A stretch of DNA of 64,000 bases, from positions 248,001-312,000 of the forward strand of contig NZ_JBFBLC010000002.1 of NCBI RefSeq assembly GCF_040702505.1, in the 5' to 3' direction. The notes below the pieces were generated by a model, which did not search any database, had not been told where the DNA came from, and saw nothing but the letters and a program-made list of their open reading frames with translations. Both the position numbers and the translations under genes were made by a program. This DNA comes from Terrabacter sp040702505 (GTDB lineage: Bacteria > Actinomycetota > Actinomycetes > Actinomycetales > Dermatophilaceae). Shown here piece by piece: positions 55,668-62,949 of the stretch; the first letter of the stretch is position 1, and the number at the start of each line of letters is the position of its first letter.

Positions 55668-57038
55668 GTGACTGACGACGTGCTCACCCCCGACCAGATC
55701 CAGCAGATCCGCGACCGTGTGGCAGGCCTGATGCCAGAGGTCCGCGCCGACCTCGAGGCGCTGGTGCGCATCCCCAGTGTCTCGGCGTCCTCGTTCGACC
55801 AGAGCCAGGTCGCCCGCAGCGCGGAGGCCGTCGCCGAGCTGCTCCGCCGGGAGGGCCTCGACGTCGAGATCGTCGTCGAGGGCGGCCGCCCTGCCGTCAT
55901 CGGGCACATCGACGGACCGGAGGGCGCGCCCACCGTCACCCTCTACGCCCACCACGACGTGCAGCCGCCCGGCGACGACGCCGACTGGGACACCCCGCCC
56001 TTCGAGCCCACCGAGCGTGACGGCCGGCTCTACGGTCGCGGCGCCGCCGACGACAAGGCCGGCGTCATGGCGCACGTCGCGGCCCTGCGGGCCCACGCCG
56101 GCAACCTGCCCGTCGGGGTCACCGTCTTCGTCGAGGGGGAGGAGGAGTACGGCTCGGCCTCCCTGCCCCAGATCCTCGAGAAGCACGGGCACCGCCTGTC
56201 CGCCGACGCCATCGTCATCGCCGACTCCGGCAACTGGGCCATCGGCGAGCCGGCCCTCACGACGACGCTGCGCGGCGGTGTGCGCGCGGTGGTGCGCGTG
56301 CAGACCCTCGACCACTCGGTGCACTCGGGGATGTACGGCGGCGCGGCGCCCGACGCCGTCACGGCCCTGATCCGGCTGTTGTCCTCGCTCCACGACGAGA
56401 AGGGCGACGTCGCCGTCGGAGGCCTCGACGAGGGCACCGCGGCCGAGCTCGACTACGACGAGGCGCGCTTCCGTGAGGAGTCCGGGCTGCTCGACGGCGT
56501 CGACCTCATCGGCACCGGCTCGATCCTGACCCGCCTGTGGAACAAGCCGTCCATCACGACCATCGGCATGGACGTCACGTCGGTCGACAAGGCGTCGAAC
56601 ACGCTGGCCGCCAAGGCCGCGGCCAAGGTCTCGATGCGCCTGGCCCCGACCCAGGACCCGGCCGCGGCGTTCGAGCTGCTCAAGCAGCACCTGCTCGAGC
56701 ACGCCCCGTGGGGCGCCAAGGTCACGGTCGAGCTCGAGGAGCACGGCTCTGGCTTCGCCGCCGACGCCGACGGCCCGATCTACGACGAGGCGCGCGCGTC
56801 CTTCGCCGACGCCTGGGGCACCGAGCCGGTCGACATGGGCGTCGGCGGGTCCATCCCGTTCATCTCCGACTTCGTGGCCCGCTTCCCCGACGCCTCCATC
56901 ATCGTGACCGGAGTCGAGGACCCCGACACCCGCGCCCACGGCGCCAACGAGTCGCTGCACCTCGGGGAGTTCGAGAAGGTCTGCGTGGCCGAGGCCGTCT
57001 TCCTCGCCCGGCTGGGAGCGCTGCGACCCACCCGCTGA
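55668..57038 (+). CDS. M20 family dipeptidase
   Basis: The 456-residue zinc peptidase acts on dipeptides or N-acyl amino acids in the cytoplasm. Metal and catalytic residues are in place: H96 and D98 (YAHHDVQPP), D129 (GRGAADDK), and the E-E pair in VEGEEEYGS (about 158-160). A lid/dimerisation domain with DHSVHSGMYGGAAPD and a late RAHGANESLHLGEF block complete the fold. It is of the dipeptidase (CNDP-like) subgroup rather than DapE. The GTG is fixed by TAGGGT 7 nt upstream. The gene is single and followed by a terminator. Confidence 0.93.
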   Translation: MTDDVLTPDQIQQIRDRVAGLMPEVRADLEALVRIPSVSASSFDQSQVARSAEAVAELLRREGLDVEIVVEGGRPAVIGHIDGPEGAPTVTLYAHHDVQPPGDDADWDTPPFEPTERDGRLYGRGAADDKAGVMAHVAALRAHAGNLPVGVTVFVEGEEEYGSASLPQILEKHGHRLSADAIVIADSGNWAIGEPALTTTLRGGVRAVVRVQTLDHSVHSGMYGGAAPDAVTALIRLLSSLHDEKGDVAVGGLDEGTAAELDYDEARFREESGLLDGVDLIGTGSILTRLWNKPSITTIGMDVTSVDKASNTLAAKAAAKVSMRLAPTQDPAAAFELLKQHLLEHAPWGAKVTVELEEHGSGFAADADGPIYDEARASFADAWGTEPVDMGVGGSIPFISDFVARFPDASIIVTGVEDPDTRAHGANESLHLGEFEKVCVAEAVFLARLGALRPTR

Positions 57039-57058
57039 GGCGAGCGCGTACGCACGCG

Positions 57059-57091
57059 AGCGCCCGGGAGCCGTACCGGCCCCCGGGCGCT
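57059..57091. terminator. Terminator between M20 and phosphoesterase genes
   Basis: A 10-bp perfect stem (AGCGCCCGGG against CCCGGGCGCT) with a 13-nt loop lies between convergent genes. Confidence 0.7.
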
Positions 57092-57120
57092 TCCGTATGC
57101 CGTCACCCCACCCCCACGCG

Positions 57121-57921
57121 TCAGTCGGCCGTGCGTGCCGACCCACGGAAGATGCCGTCGCGCAGCTCGAGAGCGTAGGCGTCGGCCTCCGGCATGCCGA
57201 GCTCGAGGGCGACCGCGATCTCCGCCTCGATGTCGTAGGGCACCCGGCGGAACGACACCGAGAACGGCGCCGGCTCGAGCAAGTCCGGGACTCCCTCGAG
57301 GATCGCGTAGGGCGCGCTCGGGGCGTCGAGGTGGTTGCCGACGGCCCCAGCGTTGAAGAGCGTCAGGCCCTCGTCGACCTCGAGGTAGGCGCTGTGGATG
57401 TCGCCGTAGCCGACGACGTCGGGAGCGCTCGCCGGCGACGCACCGCCTGCCGTGAACTCGCCCGTGAACTGCGTGTTGGTGAACATCCCGCGGAACTGCT
57501 CCTGCGTGTGGCGGACGTGAACGCGGTGGAACTCGCTCGTCTGGGAGGCATGGAACAGCCGGATGCGGCGCCCACTCATGACCAGCTCGTAGGTGTTGGG
57601 CAGCCCGGAGAGCCAGGCGATCTCGTCGTCGCCGAGCTCGTCGCGGACCCACTGGCCGTGCTCCCACGGCTGTCGGTCCTTCGCCGAGATGAACGTGTCC
57701 CAGTTGCCGCGGACGGTGGCCTCGCACGCCTCGCGGCAGAGCTTGACCGACTCGGCGCCGCGCGGGCCCTTGCCGACGACATCGCCGAGGTTGACCACTC
57801 GCCCGATGCCGCAGGCCTCGATGTCGGCCAGCACGGCCCGCAGCGCGGAGACGTTGCCGTGGACGTCCGAGACGACGGCCACGCGCTCCGTGCCGCGCGG
57901 TGGACGACCGGGGTACGCCAC
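57121..57921 (-). CDS. Metallophosphoesterase (YfcE/MJ0936-like)
   Basis: The 266-residue calcineurin-like phosphatase has the two-metal motifs SDVHGN (near residue 18), NLGDVVGKGP, GNWD (H of GNHD replaced by W), a LFHAS histidine and GYGDIHSAY near the C-terminal metal site. The family hydrolyses phosphodiesters, nucleotides or phosphoproteins; the GNWD variant is common in this subgroup. The GTG at 57921 lies 4 nt after the nadA stop, so the two form an operon, though no shared pathway is evident. Confidence 0.85.
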   Translation of the reverse strand: MAYPGRPPRGTERVAVVSDVHGNVSALRAVLADIEACGIGRVVNLGDVVGKGPRGAESVKLCREACEATVRGNWDTFISAKDRQPWEHGQWVRDELGDDEIAWLSGLPNTYELVMSGRRIRLFHASQTSEFHRVHVRHTQEQFRGMFTNTQFTGEFTAGGASPASAPDVVGYGDIHSAYLEVDEGLTLFNAGAVGNHLDAPSAPYAILEGVPDLLEPAPFSVSFRRVPYDIEAEIAVALELGMPEADAYALELRDGIFRGSARTAD

Positions 57922-57925
57922 CCGG

Positions 57926-59146
57926 TCAGTCCTTGTGCGTCTTGCCGGGCAGGGCGAGCATCCGGTCGAGGGCCGCGCGGGCCTCGGCGGCCACCGTGGC
58001 GTCGACGCGGATCGGGTTGACCACGCGTCCCTCGACGAGCGACTCGAGGGCCCAGACGAGGTGCGGCAGGTCGATGCGGTTCATCGTCGAGCAGTAGCAG
58101 ACGTTCTTCTCGAGGAAGGCGATGCGCTGGTCGGGGAACTGCCGGGCGAGCCGTCGCACGAGGTTGAGCTCGGTGCCGACGACCCAGGAGGTGCCGGGCG
58201 GTGCGGCGGCGATCGTCTGGATGATCTTCTCGGTCGACCCCACCTCGTCGGCGAGCTCGACGACCTCGTAGCGGCACTCGGGGTGCACGATCACCTTGAC
58301 GCCCGGGATCTCGCGACGCGCGGTCTCGACCGCGTCGACGGAGAAGCGTCCGTGCACGGAGCAGTGCCCGCGCCACAGGATCATCCGGGCCCGTTCGAGC
58401 TGGTCCCGGGTGAGACCCCCGTTGGGCCGGTGCGGGTCCCAGATGACGCAGTCGTCGAGGGAGAGGCCGAGCTCGCGCACCGCGGTGTTGCGGCCGAGGT
58501 GCTGGTCGGGCAGGAAGAGCACCTTGCCCGTGCCGTCCACGCCGCCGACCTGCTCGAACGCCCACTCGAGGGCCGTGGCGGCGTTGGAGCTGGTGCAGAT
58601 GGTGCCGCCGTGGCGGCCGGTGAACGCCTTGATGGCGGCGGAGGAGTTCATGTAGGTCACGGGGATGGTCGCCTCGGCGACACCCGCGGCGGCCAGCTGC
58701 TCCCAGCAGTCCTCGACCTGGGCGATGGCGGCCATGTCGGCCATGGAGCAGCCGGCGGCGAGGTCGGGCAGGATGACCGTCTGCTCGTCGCTCGTGAGGA
58801 TGTCGGCCGACTCCGCCATGAAGTGAACGCCGCAGAAGACGATGAACGGCGCGTCGGGACGCGCGGCGGCGTCGCGGGCGAGCTTGAACGAGTCGCCGGT
58901 GACGTCGGCGAACTCGATGACCTCGTCGCGCTGGTAGTGGTGTCCGAGGACGAAGACACGGTCGCCGAGGGCGGCCTTGGCGGCCCGCGCGCGCTCGACG
59001 AGGTCGGGGTCCGAGGGGGAGGGCAGCTCGCCCGGACACTCGACGCCGCGCTCGGTGTGCAGGTCGCTGCCGTGGCCGAGCACGAGGAGGGGGAGCGGAG
59101 CGGGTGCCGTGCCCGGTGCCGCGGCCGTGGCCGTGTCGCTGGTCAT
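57926..59146 (-). CDS. nadA: Quinolinate synthase (NadA)
   Basis: The 406-residue [4Fe-4S] enzyme condenses iminoaspartate with dihydroxyacetone phosphate to quinolinate for NAD synthesis. It has FVLGHHYQRDEVIEFADVTGDS, the cluster cysteine regions IVFCGVHFMAESA, WRGHCSVHGRF and NVCYCSTM, plus VIVHPECRYEVVELAD. About 35 extra N-terminal residues are typical of actinobacteria. nadB and nadC are not in the window. The ATG is fixed by TACGAT 6 nt upstream. erpA, which may deliver its cluster, lies 1.4 kb away. Confidence 0.95.
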   Translation of the reverse strand: MTSDTATAAAPGTAPAPLPLLVLGHGSDLHTERGVECPGELPSPSDPDLVERARAAKAALGDRVFVLGHHYQRDEVIEFADVTGDSFKLARDAAARPDAPFIVFCGVHFMAESADILTSDEQTVILPDLAAGCSMADMAAIAQVEDCWEQLAAAGVAEATIPVTYMNSSAAIKAFTGRHGGTICTSSNAATALEWAFEQVGGVDGTGKVLFLPDQHLGRNTAVRELGLSLDDCVIWDPHRPNGGLTRDQLERARMILWRGHCSVHGRFSVDAVETARREIPGVKVIVHPECRYEVVELADEVGSTEKIIQTIAAAPPGTSWVVGTELNLVRRLARQFPDQRIAFLEKNVCYCSTMNRIDLPHLVWALESLVEGRVVNPIRVDATVAAEARAALDRMLALPGKTHKD

Positions 59147-59152
59147 GGTCAG

Positions 59153-59158
59153 ATCGTA
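59153..59158 (-). promoter_or_regulatory. -10 hexamer of nadA (leaderless)
   Basis: TACGAT on the minus strand lies 6 nt before the ATG at 59146, within a GGCATACGAT string like that at the oxidoreductase promoter (34929). Confidence 0.65.
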
Positions 59159-59203
59159 TGCCGCCGCGCCGACCGCCCGGACCGCCAGTGGGAGGATGCG
59201 CCC

Positions 59204-60373
59204 GTGCACGTCATCATCGCCCCCGACAGCTACACCGGCACCCTGACTGCGAGCCAGGCCGCTGCGGCCATCGCCGAGGGCTGGAGCCGAAGCGCCCCGA
59301 CCGACCGGCTCACGCTCATGCCGCTCTCCGACGGTGGCCCAGGCTTCGTCGACGTCCTCGCCCAGTCCCTCTCCGGCGAGGTGCACGCGGTGGTGACCAC
59401 CGACCCGCTCGGACGCGAGGTGCCCGGCTCGATCCTGCTGACGACCGGCGCCGGCGGGCGGACGGCATACGTGGAGTCGGCGCAGGCTTCGGGCCTGCAC
59501 CTGCTCGCCCTGGACGAGCGGGACCCGACGCGGACGACGACCACGGGAGTGGGCACGCTCGTGCTCGCCGCGCTGGACGCCGGGGCCCGGCGCGTCGTCG
59601 TAGGGCTCGGCGGCTCCGGCACGAACGACGCGGGAGCCGGTCTGCTCGCCGCCCTCGGGGTCGGACCCGTCGAGCGGCTCGGCCGCGGCGGCCTCGCCCT
59701 CGGCGCGACGGGCCCGGAGGACGTCGCCGGGCTCGACGCCGCCCGGGACCGCCTGCGCGGAATCGACCTGGTCATCGCGAGCGACGTGGACTCGCCGATG
59801 CTCGGCCTCAAGGGTGCGAGCGCCGTCTTCGGGCCGCAGAAGGGAGCCTCCGAGGAGGACGCCCAGCGGCTCGAGAACGCGCTCGGCCACTTCGCGAGCG
59901 TCGTCGCCCGGGTGCGGCCGCCCGCGAAGGACCTGCTCACCGGAGCGCTCCTGAAGCCCGAGCGGGAGCCCGGCGCCGGCGCGGCCGGCGGTCTGGGCTA
60001 CGCCCTGCACCTGCTCGGGGCCCGGCGGGTCTCGGGCGTCGAGGCGGTGCTCGACGCCGTCGGCTTCACCGACCTCGTCGCCTCCGCCGACCTCGTGGTC
60101 ACGGGGGAGGGCACCTTCGACTGGCAGTCGCTGCGCGGCAAGGTCGTCGTGGGGGTGGCCGAGGCGGCGGCACGCGTCGGGGTCCCGGTCGTCGCCGTCC
60201 CCGGTCAGTCGCTCGTCGGCCGCCGCGAGTCCATGTCTGCCGGCCTGTCGGGCGTGTATGCCGTCGCGGAGCGTCCCGACCAGGTGGCCGCCGCGCTTGC
60301 CGACCCCGCCGCCCGGCTCTCCGACCGCACCGCCAGGGTCGCCCGGACGTGGTCGCCCTCGTCCGCCTCCTGA
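59204..60373 (+). CDS. Glycerate kinase
   Basis: The 389-residue kinase phosphorylates glycerate, probably to 2- or 3-phosphoglycerate, feeding lower glycolysis. Family blocks are IIAPDSYTGTLTASQAAAAI, MPLSDGGPGFVD, ESAQASGLHLL, VVGLGGSGTNDAGAGLLAALG, ASDVDSPMLGLKGASAVFGPQKGA and VTGEGTFDWQSLRGKV. The GTG at 59204 has GGAGG 8 nt upstream, and the overlapping GAGGAT could act as a -10-like box. It is divergent from nadA and lies before erpA, the same order I recall for M. tuberculosis Rv2205c-Rv2204c. Confidence 0.93.
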   Translation: MHVIIAPDSYTGTLTASQAAAAIAEGWSRSAPTDRLTLMPLSDGGPGFVDVLAQSLSGEVHAVVTTDPLGREVPGSILLTTGAGGRTAYVESAQASGLHLLALDERDPTRTTTTGVGTLVLAALDAGARRVVVGLGGSGTNDAGAGLLAALGVGPVERLGRGGLALGATGPEDVAGLDAARDRLRGIDLVIASDVDSPMLGLKGASAVFGPQKGASEEDAQRLENALGHFASVVARVRPPAKDLLTGALLKPEREPGAGAAGGLGYALHLLGARRVSGVEAVLDAVGFTDLVASADLVVTGEGTFDWQSLRGKVVVGVAEAAARVGVPVVAVPGQSLVGRRESMSAGLSGVYAVAERPDQVAAALADPAARLSDRTARVARTWSPSSAS

Positions 60374-60426
60374 GCAGCGGGGCGCCTCCGGTGGGGGAGC
60401 TGCACTCTTTGCCCTCGTGCCGGACG

Positions 60427-60432
60427 TATGGT
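60427..60432 (+). promoter_or_regulatory. Possible -10 hexamer of erpA
   Basis: TATGGT precedes erpA and would give a leader of about 75 nt. No good -35 box is visible. Confidence 0.35.
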
Positions 60433-60512
60433 GGGAAGGCGCCCGGGAACACATCCGGCGCTGCACGGGTTGTCACTCCAGACCCGTGCTCCACGACGTG
60501 AAGGACCAACAC

Positions 60513-60902
60513 ATGAGTGTCGAGACGAACGCATCTCCCGCCGAGGCTCAGACGGGAGCCCAGACCGAGGCTCCCGCCCACGGCGTCGTCCTGACGGACG
60601 TCGCGGCCTCGAAGGTCAAGAGCCTGCTCGAGCAGGAGGGCCGTGACGACCTGCGCCTGCGCGTGGGCGTGCAGCCCGGCGGCTGCTCCGGCCTGATCTA
60701 CCAGCTCTACTTCGACGAGCGCAGCCTCGACGGCGACCTCGTCCGCGATTTCGACGGTGTCGAGGTCGTCGTCGACCGGATGAGCTCCCCCTACCTGGAG
60801 GGCGCCACGATCGACTTCGCCGACACGATCGAGAAGCAGGGCTTCACGATCGACAACCCCAACGCCGGCAGCAGCTGCGCGTGCGGCGACTCCTTCAGCT
60901 GA
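60513..60902 (+). CDS. erpA: Iron-sulfur cluster insertion protein (ErpA/IscA family)
   Basis: The 129-residue A-type Fe-S carrier has the three cysteines of the family: C58 (VQPGGCSGLIY), C122 and C124 (SSCACGDSFS). An N-terminal extension of about 25 residues is poorly conserved. It hands [4Fe-4S] clusters to target enzymes; LipA and NadA, both encoded in this window, are known client types in other bacteria. The ATG at 60513 has AAGGAC upstream. A very strong terminator follows, so it is probably monocistronic or the end of a short unit. Confidence 0.93.
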   Translation: MSVETNASPAEAQTGAQTEAPAHGVVLTDVAASKVKSLLEQEGRDDLRLRVGVQPGGCSGLIYQLYFDERSLDGDLVRDFDGVEVVVDRMSSPYLEGATIDFADTIEKQGFTIDNPNAGSSCACGDSFS

Positions 60903-60937
60903 GCGGCCCGCGCCGCTCGCCTGCAGGCAGCACCTGA

Positions 60938-60972
60938 CGGAAGGGCCCGACCGCCACGGTCGGGCCCTTCCG
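60938..60972 (+). terminator. Strong terminator of erpA
   Basis: A perfect 16-bp stem (CGGAAGGGCCCGACCG against its complement, loop CCA) lies 36 nt after the stop. Confidence 0.9.
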
Positions 60973-61042
60973 CATACCCGGGCGGCGAGGGCGGGTGGTC
61001 GCGCGATCGTCGCGCGATGGTCGGGGCGACCCCCGGGCCGGG

Positions 61043-61048
61043 TAGGTT
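61043..61048 (+). promoter_or_regulatory. -10 hexamer of adoK (leaderless)
   Basis: TAGGTT lies 6 nt before the GTG at 61055. Confidence 0.65.
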
Positions 61049-61054
61049 CGTCCC

Positions 61055-62041
61055 GTGCAGATCGCGATCACCGGTTCCATTGCCACCGACCACCTGATGA
61101 CCTTCGACGGTCTCTTCGCCGACTCGCTCGTCGTCGAGCAGCTCGACAAGATCTCCCTGTCGTTCCTCACCTCGGACCTTCAGGTGCGTCGCGGAGGGGT
61201 GGCCGCCAACATCGCCTTCGGCATGGCCAACCTCGGCCAGCGACCGCTGCTCGTCGGCGCCGTCGGGGAGGACTTCACCGACTACCGCAGCTGGCTCGAG
61301 CGACACGGCGTCGACTGCGACGCCGTGCACTACTCCGAGTCGCAGCACACCGCCCGGTTCATCTGCACGACCGACCGTGACATGGCCCAGATCGCCACCT
61401 TCTACGCCGGCGCCATGACCGAGGCCCGCGACATCGAGCTGGCCCCGGTGGCCCAGCGCGTCGGCGGCCTCGACCTCGTCGTCATCGGCGCCAACGACCC
61501 CGAGGCGATGCTGCGCCACACCGACGAGTGCCGCTCCCGGGGCATCCCGTTCGCCGCCGACCCGTCGCAGCAGCTCGCCTTCTGCGACGGCCCGACGATC
61601 GAGCGCCTCATCGACGGTGCCGAGTACCTCTTCACGAACGAGTACGAGAGCCACCTCGCCTGCCAGAAGACCGGCTGGAGCGAGGACGAGCTCGCCGAGC
61701 GCGTCCGGGTGCAGGTCAAGACCCGCGGCAAGGACGGCGTCACCGTCCGGGTCCGCGGCGAGGAGCCGGTCGAGGTCAAGGTGGCCCGCGAGGTGCGCCG
61801 GGCCGACCCGACGGGTGTCGGTGACGCCTTCCGCGCCGGCTTCCTCACCGGGCTCGCCGTGCAGCTGCCGGTCCAGCGCTGCGCGGAGCTCGGCTCGATG
61901 CTGGCCACCTACGTCATCGAGACGGTCGGCACGCAGGAGTACGCCCTCGGCAAGAAGCGCTTCCTCGAGAGGATGGCCGAGGCGTACGGCCAGGACTGCG
62001 CGGACGAGATCGAGCCCCACATCTCCTGCCCCCGCCCCTGA
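61055..62041 (+). CDS. adoK: PfkB-family carbohydrate/adenosine kinase (AdoK-like)
   Basis: The 328-residue kinase follows the mycobacterial adenosine kinase AdoK closely from end to end: ITGSIATDHLM, SLSFLTSDLQVRRGGVAANIAF, HTARFICTTDRDMAQIATFY, IGANDPEAM and FAADPSQQLAF. The catalytic base is D257 in RADPTGVGDAFRAGF, the same residue number as in M. tuberculosis AdoK. Substrate could be adenosine or a carbohydrate. The GTG is set by TAGGTT 6 nt upstream. The aat gene starts 10 nt after its stop. Confidence 0.88.
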   Translation: MQIAITGSIATDHLMTFDGLFADSLVVEQLDKISLSFLTSDLQVRRGGVAANIAFGMANLGQRPLLVGAVGEDFTDYRSWLERHGVDCDAVHYSESQHTARFICTTDRDMAQIATFYAGAMTEARDIELAPVAQRVGGLDLVVIGANDPEAMLRHTDECRSRGIPFAADPSQQLAFCDGPTIERLIDGAEYLFTNEYESHLACQKTGWSEDELAERVRVQVKTRGKDGVTVRVRGEEPVEVKVAREVRRADPTGVGDAFRAGFLTGLAVQLPVQRCAELGSMLATYVIETVGTQEYALGKKRFLERMAEAYGQDCADEIEPHISCPRP

Positions 62042-62051
62042 CGCCACGGCC

Positions 62052-62726
62052 GTGCCCACGCCACCACCGTCGACCTCCTGGGACTTCGGGCTCGACCGCG
62101 TGCCGGCCGGCGAGGACCTGGTGGGCATCGGCGCCGACCTGGAGGTGGCGACGCTCTACGAGGCGTACTCCGTCGGCGTGTTCCCGATGGGCATCGGTGA
62201 CCACGGGGCCGAGCCGATCGGGTGGTGGTCGCCCGACCCGCGGGGCGTGCTGCGCCCCCGTGAGCTGAGGGTGAGCCGCTCGCTGCGCAAGGCGCTGCCG
62301 CACTTCGAGGTCCGGGTCGACACCGACTTCCTCGGCGTCGTCGAGGCGTGCGCGGCCCCCGACCGGGACGGCCGATGGATCACCCCGTCGGTCATCGAAG
62401 CCTACGTCGAGCTGCACGAGGCCGGGTGGGCGCACTCCGTCGAGGCGTGGCAGGACGGCCGGCTCGTCGGTGGGCTCTACGGCGTCGCGATCGGCGGTCT
62501 CTTCGCCGGTGAGTCGATGTTCCACCACGAGCGCGACGCCTCCAAGGTGGCCCTCGTGGGCCTGCGCGACCTGCTCCTGGCCGACGGGGACCCGCGGCGC
62601 CTCGTCGACGTCCAGTGGCAGACGCCGCACCTGGCCACGCTCGGCGTGCGGGAGGTGCCGCGCGAGGAGTACCTCGCGGTCCTGCCGACCGTGCTCAGTG
62701 CCCCGCTGCCACCGTGTTGGGCCTGA
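62052..62726 (+). CDS. aat: Leucyl/phenylalanyl-tRNA-protein transferase (Aat)
   Basis: The 224-residue enzyme adds Leu or Phe to N-terminal Arg/Lys of proteins, marking them for ClpS-ClpAP style degradation in the N-end rule pathway. It has DLVGIGADLEVATLYEAYSVGVFPM, WWSPDPRGVL, the hallmark GGLYGVAIGGLFAGESMFH and DVQWQTPHLATLGV. The GTG at 62052 is 10 nt after adoK, without an evident ribosome-binding site, so coupling to adoK is likely. Its 3' end overlaps the convergent TusA-like gene by 32 bp. Confidence 0.93.
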   Translation: MPTPPPSTSWDFGLDRVPAGEDLVGIGADLEVATLYEAYSVGVFPMGIGDHGAEPIGWWSPDPRGVLRPRELRVSRSLRKALPHFEVRVDTDFLGVVEACAAPDRDGRWITPSVIEAYVELHEAGWAHSVEAWQDGRLVGGLYGVAIGGLFAGESMFHHERDASKVALVGLRDLLLADGDPRRLVDVQWQTPHLATLGVREVPREEYLAVLPTVLSAPLPPCWA

Positions 62727-62949
62727 CCACCTCGACGACGTATGCCGTGTGGTCGGCCTGCGGGCGCGCGCCGACGTAGCGGTGCCCCCGCATCCGACAC
62801 CAGGCGGGCACGTCGTGAGCCGCCGCGGGATCGGTTGCGAGCAGCACGACCACAGCCACGTCCGGGCTCTCGCGCACGAGCGTGGCCAGGCGGATGACCG
62901 GCAGCGGGCAGCGCTCGCCGCGGGCATCGAGCACCGTCTCGGCCGTCAC
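62695..62949 (-). CDS. TusA-like sulfurtransferase
   Basis: This 84-residue protein has the TusA/SirA fold and the signature LDARGERCPLPVIRLA with the acceptor cysteine C14 in the C-P-x-P motif. TusA proteins carry persulfide sulfur from a cysteine desulfurase to later acceptors. The GTG start overlaps the stop of the desulfurase-like gene by 4 nt, so the two proteins are probably made together. A second cysteine (PAWCRMRGH) lies near residue 51. Acceptors are unknown; no tusBCDE or mnmA is in the window. Confidence 0.85.
   Translation of the reverse strand: MTAETVLDARGERCPLPVIRLATLVRESPDVAVVVLLATDPAAAHDVPAWCRMRGHRYVGARPQADHTAYVVEVVRPNTVAAGH

Noticed and set aside
54480..57146. An 888-codon minus-strand frame across methyltransferase and M20 genes
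   Set aside because: It is a shadow frame; the M20 peptidase on the plus strand and the methyltransferase in another frame account for the region.
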